From assembly GCF_016812035.1 (NCBI RefSeq), contig NZ_CP069178.1:372001-436000 (forward strand): a stretch of 64,000 bases of DNA, written 5' to 3'. This document shows positions 7,626 through 16,862 of this stretch, one piece after another (position 1 is the stretch's first letter; every line of letters begins with the position of its first letter). The notes below the pieces were generated by a model. The model saw only the letters and a list, made by a program, of their open reading frames with translations, was not told where the DNA came from and did no database searches. Position numbers and translations under genes: made by a program. The DNA comes from Bulleidia sp. zg-1006. Lineage in GTDB: Bacteria > Bacillota_I > Bacilli_A > Erysipelotrichales > Erysipelotrichaceae.

Positions 7626-8655
7626 ACTTCTCATGATAAGACTTTGTTGCATTATTCAAACATTGAATAATGATTTCACCATGCCTTTTCACTCGGATGG
7701 GACTTAAAATATGGGCTTGTTGAAGTTCTTTCATTGTCGTAGGTTTAACCTCTAGTATCCTATCCAATTCATCATTGGTGAAAATGTAATAAGCAGGCAC
7801 ACGGAGATCATTGGAACGTTTTTTTCTAAATTCCAACAAGATGTTTTTAAATTCTTCTGTACTTAGTGTATGGCATAGGTCATACTTATCTTGATAAAAT
7901 TTATAATAATCCACTGTTTCAGAGCTGGTAAATCGAAGATAAGCTTGGGCTCTTTGTTCCATAGACTTTTGAGTATTAAATAAATCATCACTTTTCTTAT
8001 GCCGGAGATCATACTCTAGTTGTCGAACGAGAGCATCAGCTCTTAAAATTTTATATTTCATTTCTTTTGGGGCTTTAGAAGTGTTTAAGATGGTTTCTTG
8101 ATTTGTTGCGACCACCAATACCCGACGATAGTATTCAAAACATTGGGAGGTTAATATTTTTTCGAGAGAAGATGCGTTCTTTTCCCAGATTTTCCGAAGC
8201 ACTGCTCTTTGAGCTTCAACTTGTCTTAAAGGAGAATACATACCTTTTTTGATTCTTTTACCTTTGATATTTAACTCACGAATAAAATCGCCCTTATCAT
8301 TGACAGTGATATTGCCTACTAAATTTTTGCATTCGACATAATAGGTGAATATAGGAGTGATAATGACATAATCAATTTGAGCGCTTAAATCTTCGTGTTG
8401 AACTTTGATATCCCGTAGAACATACATCCCAATGTTGGCTCTTTTTAATTGATAAGCCACTTCATTTTCACCATTCAAACCTTGCTTAATAGTAAATAAT
8501 TCACTTAATAAATCTTCATTGTTTGGATATTCATTATTTAATTTTTGCAAAGCATCGTATCGATCTTGCAAATCACTATTTTCTTTACAAAAAATTGTCT
8601 CTTTAAATCGAAAAGTGTTCGTTATTGAACGAACAATATTATCAAGAAGTGCCAT
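7624..8655 (-). CDS. NERD domain protein with C-terminal HRDC-like domain
   Basis: A 343-residue protein. The NERD (nuclease-related) domain occupies about residues 50-170: GLNGENEVAYQLKRANIGMYVLRDI, then DYVIITPIFTYYVECKNLVGNI, holding the D and ExK pattern of the restriction-endonuclease-like fold. The C-terminus (residues about 265-335, RVPAYYIFTNDELDRI) resembles an HRDC nucleic-acid-binding domain. NERD-HRDC combinations occur in Firmicutes but no defined role is known. The start is ATG 8655: it has AAGGAAAC upstream and a TATAAT at 8685-8680, which would lie inside the gene if the farther ATG at 8703 were used. Confidence 0.75.
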   Translation of the reverse strand: MALLDNIVRSITNTFRFKETIFCKENSDLQDRYDALQKLNNEYPNNEDLLSELFTIKQGLNGENEVAYQLKRANIGMYVLRDIKVQHEDLSAQIDYVIITPIFTYYVECKNLVGNITVNDKGDFIRELNIKGKRIKKGMYSPLRQVEAQRAVLRKIWEKNASSLEKILTSQCFEYYRRVLVVATNQETILNTSKAPKEMKYKILRADALVRQLEYDLRHKKSDDLFNTQKSMEQRAQAYLRFTSSETVDYYKFYQDKYDLCHTLSTEEFKNILLEFRKKRSNDLRVPAYYIFTNDELDRILEVKPTTMKELQQAHILSPIRVKRHGEIIIQCLNNATKSYHEK

Positions 8656-8760
8656 AGTATCTGTTTCCTTAACTAAATTATTATACAATGAAACGCTACG
8701 CATTATTTGAAGTTATGGATAATATATTTTGTATTTTCTTGTTAAAACCAAATTTTATTT

Positions 8761-9366
8761 TTATAACCAACTAATTTTCGATTCGGTTCTATTTCTAATA
8801 CGCTTAATATTTTCCTTATGACGATAAGCAACGAATAACCAAAGCACAAATAAGGGAAGTTGAATGGAAATAGGTTCTTTTAAGAGAATGCTCATGACAC
8901 CAGCCGAGAATAAAGCTACTAAAGAAGAAAGAGAAACCATCTTGGATAGATAGAGAGTGATTAAAAAGATAGCCAATGGTGTAGCGAATAAGCCTAAATA
9001 TTCACCCTTATGAAACAAACAAATGCCAAGTAAGAAACCAAAGCCGGTCGCTACCGCCTTACCCCCTTTAAACTGGGCAAAGATTGGGAAACAATGTCCT
9101 AAACAACAAGCAAGACCAGAGAGAATAAGAACTTCAGGGGCGAAATAATAACTCAGTAACATAGCCGGAACAGCCTTTAAGGCATCTAAAACAATAACGG
9201 TAACACCAGCTTTTTTTCCTAAAACACGCCCGGCATTAGTGCCCCCCAGATTACCCGAACCTTGGTTACGAATATCGGTGTGATAGAACACTTTTCCGAT
9301 GACTAAGGCCCAGGGAATAGAGCCTAATAAATACGCTACTATACAAACAATCATATTATTGAACAT
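8761..9366 (-). CDS. plsY: acyl-phosphate:glycerol-3-phosphate acyltransferase
   Basis: Membrane enzyme that transfers the acyl group from acyl-phosphate to glycerol-3-phosphate to make lysophosphatidic acid. The 201-residue length and five-helix pattern are typical. Three family motifs are visible: GSIPWALVIGK, then GSGNLGGTNAGRVLGKKAG, and GHCFPIFAQFKGGKAVAT. It is divergent from parE, the conserved arrangement in many Firmicutes. The start has AGGAGA upstream on the minus strand. Confidence 0.96.
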   Translation of the reverse strand: MFNNMIVCIVAYLLGSIPWALVIGKVFYHTDIRNQGSGNLGGTNAGRVLGKKAGVTVIVLDALKAVPAMLLSYYFAPEVLILSGLACCLGHCFPIFAQFKGGKAVATGFGFLLGICLFHKGEYLGLFATPLAIFLITLYLSKMVSLSSLVALFSAGVMSILLKEPISIQLPLFVLWLFVAYRHKENIKRIRNRTESKISWL

Positions 9367-9467
9367 AGTCCATCTCCTGTGAATGTGTTTTTAGTATATA
9401 CCATGTGTTCTATCACTTCAAAAAAAGTGTGAAAATTAGTATAATAAAAAGACTGTTAGGAGAACAA

Positions 9468-11384
9468 ATGGCGAATAAATACACTGATGATAGTATACAA
9501 GTTTTAGAAGGTTTAGAGGCAGTTCGTAAAAGACCGGGTATGTACAGTGGTTCTACCGATTCTCGTGGTTTGCACCATTTGATTTGGGAAATTGTCGATA
9601 ATGCGATTGATGAAGCACTCAATGGTTTTGGTAAGGAAATTCAAATCACTTTAGAAAAAGATGGTTCAGTGAGTGTGGAAGACCATGGTCGTGGTATGCC
9701 TACGGGTATGCACGTTTCAGGAATACCGACCATTCAAGTAATCTTTACCATTCTTCATGCCGGTGGTAAATTCACTAGTCAAGGTGGTTATAAGACAGCC
9801 GGTGGTTTGCATGGAGTTGGGGCTTCGGTTGTGAATGCTTTAAGTGAATGGTTAACGGTGGATTCTTTCCATGATGGTGAACATGTTCGGATGACTTTTA
9901 ATAGAGGAAAAGTCGCTTCTGAATTGGAGAAGATAGGCAAGACCAATAAGACGGGAACGATTGTTCGTTTTAAACCAGATCCAACTATTTTTCATGTAAT
10001 AAATTTCCATTTTGAACAAGTGGCGGAAAGAGCACGTGAAGAAGCTTTCTTATTATCCGGTATTTCAATGGTTGTAGAAGATAAACGAGAAGGTAAAGAG
10101 GCACGGGAAGTTTTTTCTTATGAAGATGGCTTGGTTGCTTTCTTAGAATATTTACATGAAGATCGTCGGGTAATGATGGAACCGGTGAAGTTTGAAGGAA
10201 AATATCAAGGAATCGATGTATCCTGTATCTTTCAATACACCGATGATTACCAAGAAAATACGTATAGCTACGCTAACCTAGTGCACACAAGGGACGGGGG
10301 AAGCCATGAGATTGGCTTTAAAGGGGCTTTCACAAAAGCCATGAATGAATATGCCCGTAAATATGGTTTGCTTAAAACAAAGGATAAAAATTTAGATGGT
10401 TTGGATGTTCGAGAAGGATTAACGACGGTTATTTCGGTTCGTGTTCCAGAAGATTATTTGGAATTTCAAGACCAAGTAAAAAGTAAATTAACCACTCCAT
10501 TAGTTAAGACAGCGGTTGAAAGTGTGGTTTCTGAGAAACTTAGTTTCTGGCTTGAAGAGCATCGCAGTGCGGCCGATGATTTGGTTAAGAAGATAATTCG
10601 TGCTCAACAAGCGCGTGAAGCGGCTCGTAAAGCGAAAGAAAATGTTCGCAAAGGAAAGAGCTTAGGAAAAGGAGAAAAGGTTTTATCGGGAAAATTAGCC
10701 CCGGCCCAAACCAAAGATTCTAAAATCAAAGAACTCTTTTTGGTCGAAGGAGATTCAGCCGGTGGTTCAGCAAAACAAGGTCGTGATTCTCATTACCAAG
10801 CTATTTTGCCTTTGCGTGGTAAGGTTTTGAATACCGAACATGTATCATTAGCTGAAATTGAAAAGAATGAAGAGCTAAATACATTGATTTATACCCTTGG
10901 TGCCGGTGTTGGTAAAGAATTCACAGTGGAAGATGCGAATTATGGCAAAGTTATCATTATGACCGATGCGGATGATGATGGATCTCATATTCAAATTCTT
11001 TTATTGACCTTCTTCTTCCGTTATATGCGACCTCTTGTGGAAAAGGGTATGGTATACATTGCCTTACCACCTTTGTACAAGGTTAGTAAAGGAAAAGAAA
11101 TTCAATACTGTTATAGTGATGAAGAATTAGAAGAATTAAAGTCCAAACTTGGTAAGGTGGAAATCCAACGCTATAAAGGTTTAGGGGAAATGAATGCGAC
11201 GCAACTTTGGGATACAACCATGGATCCGGCCCATCGTACATTGATTCAAGTCAATATTGATGATTTATTGATGGCAGAAAAGAGAGTATCAATGTTGATG
11301 GGAAATAAGCCGGAATCACGTCGTCATTGGATTGAAGAGAATATTCAATTCACATTAGAAGATAACTTTAAGGGAGAGATGTAA
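9468..11384 (+). CDS. parE: DNA topoisomerase IV subunit B
   Basis: The ATPase subunit of topoisomerase IV, which decatenates daughter chromosomes. The 638-residue protein starts MANKYTDDSIQVLEGLEAVRKRPGMY, with the GHKL ATPase (EIVDNAIDEALNG; GRGMPTGMH; GGLHGVGASVVNAL) and the TOPRIM domain (EGDSAGGSAKQGRD; DADDDGSHI). I choose ATG 9468, which has TTAGGAGA 4 nt upstream and a TATAAT at 9440-9445; the frame continues upstream to 9405 but that would cover the promoter. Adjacency to parC, with a 1-nt overlap, identifies it as parE rather than gyrB. Confidence 0.95.
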   Translation: MANKYTDDSIQVLEGLEAVRKRPGMYSGSTDSRGLHHLIWEIVDNAIDEALNGFGKEIQITLEKDGSVSVEDHGRGMPTGMHVSGIPTIQVIFTILHAGGKFTSQGGYKTAGGLHGVGASVVNALSEWLTVDSFHDGEHVRMTFNRGKVASELEKIGKTNKTGTIVRFKPDPTIFHVINFHFEQVAERAREEAFLLSGISMVVEDKREGKEAREVFSYEDGLVAFLEYLHEDRRVMMEPVKFEGKYQGIDVSCIFQYTDDYQENTYSYANLVHTRDGGSHEIGFKGAFTKAMNEYARKYGLLKTKDKNLDGLDVREGLTTVISVRVPEDYLEFQDQVKSKLTTPLVKTAVESVVSEKLSFWLEEHRSAADDLVKKIIRAQQAREAARKAKENVRKGKSLGKGEKVLSGKLAPAQTKDSKIKELFLVEGDSAGGSAKQGRDSHYQAILPLRGKVLNTEHVSLAEIEKNEELNTLIYTLGAGVGKEFTVEDANYGKVIIMTDADDDGSHIQILLLTFFFRYMRPLVEKGMVYIALPPLYKVSKGKEIQYCYSDEELEELKSKLGKVEIQRYKGLGEMNATQLWDTTMDPAHRTLIQVNIDDLLMAEKRVSMLMGNKPESRRHWIEENIQFTLEDNFKGEM

Positions 11385-13876
11385 TGGCCAGGAAAAAAGA
11401 ATGGATGGATCACACCCGTTATTTAAACCAACGCTTAGAAGATATTATGGGCGCTGGTTTTGGTCGTTATGCGAAATACATCATCCAAGAAAGAGCGTTA
11501 CCAGATGCACGGGATGGTTTAAAACCAGTGCAGAGGAGAATTTTATACGCTATGTATAACGATGGAAATACCTATGATAAGCCTTATCGTAAGTCGGCTA
11601 AGACAGTTGGTTTAGTTATTGGTAATTATCATCCCCATGGAGACACTTCCGTCTATGATGCGATGGTTCGTATGTCACAAGATTGGAAAGTACGAATGCC
11701 TTTTATTGATATGCACGGGAATAATGGTTCTATTGATGATGATCCGGCCGCAGCGATGCGTTATACCGAGGCTCGTTTAGCGAAAGTAAGCCAAGTCATG
11801 GAAGAAGATTTGGATAAAAATACGGTTGAAATGAGTCCGAACTTTGATGATACCGATGTTGAACCAACGGTTTTACCAGTCGCTTTTCCAGTGATGCTCG
11901 TGAATGGGGCAACGGGAATTGCGGCAGGCTATGCAACGAATATGCCTTCACATAACATTAATGAAGTGGTGGATGCGACGATTTATCGTATCCAAAATCC
12001 TGATTGTGAACTAAAGGATGTCATGGATATTATTCCCGGACCAGATTTTCCAACTGGTGGAATTGTCCAAGGAGAAGAAGGAATTCGCGCAGCTTTTACA
12101 AGCGGTAAAGGGCGTATTGTTGTACGGGCTAAAACAGAAATCATCCAAGAAAAGAATTTTCAACAAATCATCATCACTGAAATACCTTATGAAGTTGTTA
12201 AGGCTAATTTAGTGAAAAAGATGGATGAAATTCGCGTATCAAAAGAAGTCGATGGCTTAATGGATGTGCGGGATGAATCGGATCGAAATGGTTTGCGTAT
12301 TGTGGTGGATGTTCGTAAGGATGCCGATGCAAATTTAATCTTGCAATATTTCTTTAAAAATACGGATTTGCAAGTCTACTATAACTACAATAATGTAGCG
12401 ATTATTAAAGAAACTCCAGTTCAAGTGGGGTTATTGAAGCTTTTAGATGCATTTATTGTATTCCGTAAAGAAGTGGTTTTACGAAGAGCACGCTTTGAGT
12501 TAAATAAAATGGAAGCTAGAGTGCATATCATTGAGGGCTTAATCAAAGCTGTTTCTATCTTGGATGAGGTGATTGCGATGATTCGTGCTTCCAAAGATAA
12601 AGCCGATTCTAAGCGTAACTTAATAGCAAACTTCGGTTTTGATGAAATACAAGCCGAAGCAATTGTGTCTTTGCGTTTATATCGTTTAAGCAATACTGAC
12701 ATTGTGTCTTTGAGAAATGAATTTGCGCAATTGGTGAACCAAATCGAAGAAACAAAATCTATTTTGGAAAATGAAGCCGTGTTGAACCATTTGATGATTC
12801 AAGAATTACGCAAAGTGAAAGAAGAGTATGGGGATGCACGTCGTACGAAGATAGAAGCTGAAATTGATGAAATTAATATTAGTAAAGAAGCGATGATTGC
12901 AAGTGAACAAGTGATGTTGACAGTGTCGAAAGATGGCTATTTAAAACGTGTGTCTTTGCGTTCCTTCAATGCGGTTCGTGATCAAGAAACCGGCTTAAAA
13001 ACAGGCGATCAATTGATTGGTCAAAAAGAAGTGAATACGTTAGATACAGTCTTATTATTGACATCACTTGGTAACTATGCGATGTTACCAATCTGGCAAA
13101 TTGATGATGAAAAATGGAAGGATATTGGTAGTCATTTAAATAAATTTGTGCGGGTTAATTCGGAAGAAAAGATTGTATCTGCGATTGTTGTGAAAAGCTT
13201 TGATTCTTATGCTTGGATTACTTTAGTTACCAAAGGCAATAAGATCAAAAAGACCAGATTATGCGATTGGAAAGTGGAAAGAACTTCACGTTTATTTAAA
13301 GCTATTAATTTAGAAGCGAATGATGAAGTTTGTGCGGCTTTTATGACCTATCAAAATCAAGAAGTGGTTGTGTTGACGAAGGATGGGTATGCTTTGCGTA
13401 TGCCACAAGACCAAATTCCCGAAGTAAAAACTTCTAAGGGTGTGCAAGCTATGAAAGTGGCTGAAGAGGATGAAGTGGTTTATGCGACAAGCGTCCATGT
13501 TGGTGAAAATCTATTATTCATGACCAATGCCTTACAAGCGAAACGCATTCATTTAGAAGAATTACGCTTAAGTGGAAGAGCGAAGAATATGGGAGAAAGG
13601 ATTTGTAAAAAGAACAAGTCCAATCCATCTTGCTTGTTATATGTCTTAGCGGTGAAAGCGAGTCAGGACTTAGAATTTGGTGGACCATTGAAACAAGTAT
13701 TATCGACTACCGATATTCCATTTAAAGAAAAAGAAGTGGGTTTTAGTGCTTTATCACTAGATAAAGATTATTATTTAAAGTTGGGCATTCAAGAAGCGCT
13801 CATTGAGGATGAACCGGAAGTGCAAAAAGACCAAGTTTCTTTTCAACAATTAGGTTTGTTTGAGGTGGAAGAATGA
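11384..13876 (+). CDS. parC: DNA topoisomerase IV subunit A
   Basis: The DNA cleavage/religation subunit, 830 residues. The catalytic Tyr is in AAMRYTEARL (about residue 123), and quinolone-region sequence GNYHPHGDTSVYDAMVRMSQ precedes it. The C-terminal third is the beta-pinwheel DNA-wrapping domain and lacks a recognisable GyrA box, supporting ParC. The final 45 residues are an acidic tail. The gene overlaps parE by one base and yqeH by four bases, so this operon continues into ribosome-assembly genes. Confidence 0.94.
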   Translation: MARKKEWMDHTRYLNQRLEDIMGAGFGRYAKYIIQERALPDARDGLKPVQRRILYAMYNDGNTYDKPYRKSAKTVGLVIGNYHPHGDTSVYDAMVRMSQDWKVRMPFIDMHGNNGSIDDDPAAAMRYTEARLAKVSQVMEEDLDKNTVEMSPNFDDTDVEPTVLPVAFPVMLVNGATGIAAGYATNMPSHNINEVVDATIYRIQNPDCELKDVMDIIPGPDFPTGGIVQGEEGIRAAFTSGKGRIVVRAKTEIIQEKNFQQIIITEIPYEVVKANLVKKMDEIRVSKEVDGLMDVRDESDRNGLRIVVDVRKDADANLILQYFFKNTDLQVYYNYNNVAIIKETPVQVGLLKLLDAFIVFRKEVVLRRARFELNKMEARVHIIEGLIKAVSILDEVIAMIRASKDKADSKRNLIANFGFDEIQAEAIVSLRLYRLSNTDIVSLRNEFAQLVNQIEETKSILENEAVLNHLMIQELRKVKEEYGDARRTKIEAEIDEINISKEAMIASEQVMLTVSKDGYLKRVSLRSFNAVRDQETGLKTGDQLIGQKEVNTLDTVLLLTSLGNYAMLPIWQIDDEKWKDIGSHLNKFVRVNSEEKIVSAIVVKSFDSYAWITLVTKGNKIKKTRLCDWKVERTSRLFKAINLEANDEVCAAFMTYQNQEVVVLTKDGYALRMPQDQIPEVKTSKGVQAMKVAEEDEVVYATSVHVGENLLFMTNALQAKRIHLEELRLSGRAKNMGERICKKNKSNPSCLLYVLAVKASQDLEFGGPLKQVLSTTDIPFKEKEVGFSALSLDKDYYLKLGIQEALIEDEPEVQKDQVSFQQLGLFEVEE

Positions 13877-14919
13877 AGTGCATAGGCTGTGGGGCTAAGT
13901 TGCAAGATGAGTGTCCAAATGAGGTCGGTTATAGTCCAAAAAAAGAAGTTTTGTATTGCCAAAGATGTTTTCGTTTAAGGCACTATGATGATCCTGTCTA
14001 TTCCAAACGCTTTGGTATTGATTCAAGGCTTGTCTTTCAACAAATTCAGAAACAAGAAGGTATTTTGATTTGGGTTGTGGATTGTTTTTCTATGGAAGAA
14101 AGCTTGGAACAGGACTTTGTTCAACAGCTTCAAGATCGAGAAATCATTCTTATTCTTAGTAAGAGAGATGTATTGCCAGCTGAAATCAATGAAGAAAAAA
14201 TAGCGAAAATGATGATTGAAAAAATTCATCAAAAACATCTTCCTATAAAAAAGCTATTCTTCCACTCAGCGAAGGTGGATTTAGGGAAAGAGGAACTGTT
14301 GGTGTATTTACATCAGTACCCTCCAGGAACAAATTTTATTTTTATGGGTTTAGCCAATGCGGGTAAGAGTTCTCTATTAAATCAATTGTTAGAAACAGAA
14401 GCTTTAACCGCTTCTCGTTATCCTGGAACAACGTTGGAATTTTTAAAATTAGAAAAAGATGGCTATACCTTTATTGATACACCAGGGATGGAAGTAAAGG
14501 CTTCTTATCTCATGGAAGTCAATGAGTTAGATTTGAAAAAGTTACTTCCAAGCAAGACCTTAGTGGCTCGTAATTATCAACTATATAGTAATCAGAGCTA
14601 TTTTATTGGGGCTTTGTTTCGGATTGATTTAAAGACGAGCGATAAAGCTTCTCTAGCTTTCTATTTTCATGAGCAATTAATCATTCATCGAACAAAACTA
14701 GAACAGGCAGATGATTTATATCAGCGTCAAAAAGGTAAGGATTTAAAGCCTTGTTTCAATAAAGATTTAAGTGAAGAAAAGATTATCCTAAAAGGAAAAG
14801 AAAAGTTGGACATTGTCTTGCCGGGTCTTGGTTGGATTTGTCTATCAGGTTATTTTCAACAGATTAAACTTCACTTACCAAAAGGGATTGAAGTATATAC
14901 TAGAAAGGCAATTTTATGA
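13873..14919 (+). CDS. yqeH: ribosome biogenesis GTPase YqeH
   Basis: A circularly permuted GTPase needed for 30S subunit assembly in related bacteria. The 348-residue protein begins with a zinc finger (CIGCGAKLQ...CQRCFRLRHY), followed by G4 (LSKRD, about residue 97), G1 (GLANAGKSSLLN, about 159) and G3 (DTPG, about 203) in permuted order. ATG overlaps the parC stop (4 nt). It is slightly shorter than the roughly 366-residue B. subtilis protein. Confidence 0.93.
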   Translation: MKCIGCGAKLQDECPNEVGYSPKKEVLYCQRCFRLRHYDDPVYSKRFGIDSRLVFQQIQKQEGILIWVVDCFSMEESLEQDFVQQLQDREIILILSKRDVLPAEINEEKIAKMMIEKIHQKHLPIKKLFFHSAKVDLGKEELLVYLHQYPPGTNFIFMGLANAGKSSLLNQLLETEALTASRYPGTTLEFLKLEKDGYTFIDTPGMEVKASYLMEVNELDLKKLLPSKTLVARNYQLYSNQSYFIGALFRIDLKTSDKASLAFYFHEQLIIHRTKLEQADDLYQRQKGKDLKPCFNKDLSEEKIILKGKEKLDIVLPGLGWICLSGYFQQIKLHLPKGIEVYTRKAIL

Positions 14920-15209
14920 TATTAACTCCTAAACAAAAAGCGTATTTGCGTTCTTTAGCACAAACAGATAAAGCGAAATTTCAATGTGGAAAAGATGGTT
15001 TATCCAATACGTTTATTGAATTAATTCAAAATGCGTTTCATACGCGTGAATTATTAAAAATTCATGTTCTGAAAGGATTAGAAGTGGATTTAAAAGAATT
15101 AGCTTTTGATATTGCCCGCTATACAAAATCAGAAGTGGTTCAAATTATTGGTCGTCAGATTGTGCTATATAAGCCAATGAAAACACCTAGAATCGGATTA
15201 CCAAAATGA
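14916..15209 (+). CDS. yhbY: YhbY-type CRM-domain RNA-binding protein
   Basis: A 97-residue single CRM domain protein associated with pre-50S ribosomal subunits. Family features: LTPKQKAYLRSLAQ at the N-terminus, FQCGKDGLSNTFIE (the GxxG-like loop is GKDGLS), and the ending IIGRQIVLYKP. It overlaps yqeH and the next gene by 4 nt each, so it is translationally coupled inside the parE-nth operon. Confidence 0.92.
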   Translation: MILTPKQKAYLRSLAQTDKAKFQCGKDGLSNTFIELIQNAFHTRELLKIHVLKGLEVDLKELAFDIARYTKSEVVQIIGRQIVLYKPMKTPRIGLPK

Positions 15210-16024
15210 AAGAACTCATCGCTAGCTTTGATCCTATTTCTTTAAAAGACTTTTTAAAGCTTAGAAAGATGGCAAAAAAAGAAAGGTTAGTTCTATCTTG
15301 TTTCCAAGAAGGTAAGCTATCTTTTGCGTATCGTTTGGAATTATTAAGAATGGTCTTTCAGGCTGTTAAAAAGATAGAAATCGTGGATAAACTTCAACAG
15401 CCAATAAAATACAATTGCCAAGATGAACAAGCTATTCAAAGTGGCAAATTTTATTTAGTACCGGCTTGTATTCGCAAAAATCTGATTGAACAAAATGCCT
15501 TTGCTAAAGAAATATTGCTAGCTCATTTAAAGCCCAAACGAGTCGCGCATTCTTATTCTGTTGCGAAAGTGTGCCAAGCTTTAGCGCATCAACATCATTT
15601 GGATGAAAAGAAAGCGTATTTAATGGGTTTGTGGCATGATATTTGTAAGGATGAAGAGCATCAAGAAGAAAAAATGGCTTATTATTATCCCTATAAACAA
15701 GTACCAAGTTGGACCATTCATGGTTATTTAGGAGCTAAGTGGCTAAAGGAAAATTTAGGTATTCAAGATAAAGATATTTTAAGAGCCATTCAACGTCATG
15801 CTCGAGGGGAACTAGGTAAAACAGCTTATGACCATATCTTATATATTGCTGATAAGATTGAACCTTTGAGAAATTATGACACTAGTGAAGAAGAACAACT
15901 GGCGAAACAAGATTTAAAGAAAACTGTAAAATTGATTTTATACAAGCAGAAATTATTTTTAGAAAGGAACCAGGATGGACACATTAAAAGCGATTTTAAC
16001 TTTTTTAGAAACCAAACCAGCTGA
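15206..16024 (+). CDS. yqeK: YqeK-type HD phosphohydrolase with degenerate NadD-like N-terminus
   Basis: A 272-residue two-part protein. Residues about 100-265 are a YqeK HD domain (Ap4A hydrolase family): KRVAHSYSVAKV, LWHDICKDE (the HD pair), IHGYLGAKWLKE, AIQRHARGE and ILYIADKIEP. Residues 1-95 resemble a shrunken nicotinate-nucleotide adenylyltransferase: ASFDPISLKDFLKLRKMA corresponds to the GSFDPxHxGH nucleotide-binding site, but both His residues and the Gly are lost, and the domain is about half length. The NadD half is therefore predicted inactive. It lies between yhbY and rsfS, where nadD and yqeK normally sit. Confidence 0.82.
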   Translation: MKELIASFDPISLKDFLKLRKMAKKERLVLSCFQEGKLSFAYRLELLRMVFQAVKKIEIVDKLQQPIKYNCQDEQAIQSGKFYLVPACIRKNLIEQNAFAKEILLAHLKPKRVAHSYSVAKVCQALAHQHHLDEKKAYLMGLWHDICKDEEHQEEKMAYYYPYKQVPSWTIHGYLGAKWLKENLGIQDKDILRAIQRHARGELGKTAYDHILYIADKIEPLRNYDTSEEEQLAKQDLKKTVKLILYKQKLFLERNQDGHIKSDFNFFRNQTS

Positions 16025-16319
16025 ACAGATACAAGTTATTGATATGCGTGGTGTCTGTTCATATACCGATTATTTTGTGATTGTGACAGCGAAGAATCCA
16101 CGTCATTTATTGTCTTTATTAAACGATTGTGAAAAGGAATTGGATCGATTGGGACAAGGCTATCATCGGGAAGGTGAAAATGGCAGTTCTTGGTTATTAT
16201 TAGATGCGAAAGACTTTATGATTCATTTCTTTTTGGAAGAAAGTCGTCGCCAATATCGCTTGGAAGCCCTTTGGGCAGATCAGCCACAATATCGTATGGA
16301 AGAAATGTTAGTGAAGTAG
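15975..16319 (+). CDS. rsfS: ribosomal silencing factor RsfS
   Basis: A 114-residue factor that binds ribosomal protein uL14 and blocks subunit joining during starvation. Family motifs: IQVIDMRGVCSYTDYFVIVTA and the ending WLLLDAKDFMIHFF followed by YRLEALW. The ATG at 15975 has AAAGGA 8 nt upstream. The gene overlaps the 3' end of the yqeK gene by 50 nt in another frame, an unusually long overlap, but the start matches the normal N-terminus. Confidence 0.94.
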   Translation: MDTLKAILTFLETKPAEQIQVIDMRGVCSYTDYFVIVTAKNPRHLLSLLNDCEKELDRLGQGYHREGENGSSWLLLDAKDFMIHFFLEESRRQYRLEALWADQPQYRMEEMLVK

Positions 16320-16331
16320 AAGGAGTTAGCT

Positions 16332-16862
16332 ATGGAGTGGTATGAACAACCTTATTTCCAGCATCGCGATTGGATATTGAGTCATTTAGAAGAACTAAAT
16401 TTAAATGAGAAAGAAAGTTTACTTGTTTTAATCTTGGATTTTTTGAATGAACATGATCAATTTATTAGCTTAGCTCAGTTAGGTAAGAAACTGAATGAAA
16501 CGGAAAGTGAAGTTGAGCAACAATTAAGCTCCTTAATGGAAAAAGGTTATTTGGAAATAGGTAGTTCAAAAGCAGGACCGGTCTTTGATTTAAAAGGGCT
16601 GTTCTTATTTGACCAACAAAAGGAAGAAATTAAGAGTGATTTGTTTTCAATTTTTGATCAAAATTTTAATCGTCCTTTATCCACAACGGAGCTTCAAAAG
16701 CTTTCTGATTGGCAAAAAACCTATGATCCAAAGGTTGTTCTTTGGGCTTTAAGAGAGGCTTTGATTAATGAGAAAGTTTCTTTTCCTTATATTGAAACTT
16801 GTATCTTATCGGCTTATAACGATGCGGTTAAGTTAAGAGAAATCATTGAGGGAAAGCGATGA
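16332..16862 (+). CDS. dnaD: DnaD-like primosomal protein
   Basis: A 176-residue protein with an N-terminal winged-helix part (NEKESLLVLILDFLNEHD...LAQLGKKLN) and a C-terminal DnaB2/DnaD helical domain (FDQNFNRPLSTTELQKLSDWQ...VVLWALREALINEKVSFPYIE). The B. subtilis homologue helps load replicative helicase. It is shorter than B. subtilis DnaD (232). The pairing dnaD-nth is conserved in Firmicutes, which supports the call; ATGA overlap with nth. Confidence 0.82.
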   Translation: MEWYEQPYFQHRDWILSHLEELNLNEKESLLVLILDFLNEHDQFISLAQLGKKLNETESEVEQQLSSLMEKGYLEIGSSKAGPVFDLKGLFLFDQQKEEIKSDLFSIFDQNFNRPLSTTELQKLSDWQKTYDPKVVLWALREALINEKVSFPYIETCILSAYNDAVKLREIIEGKR

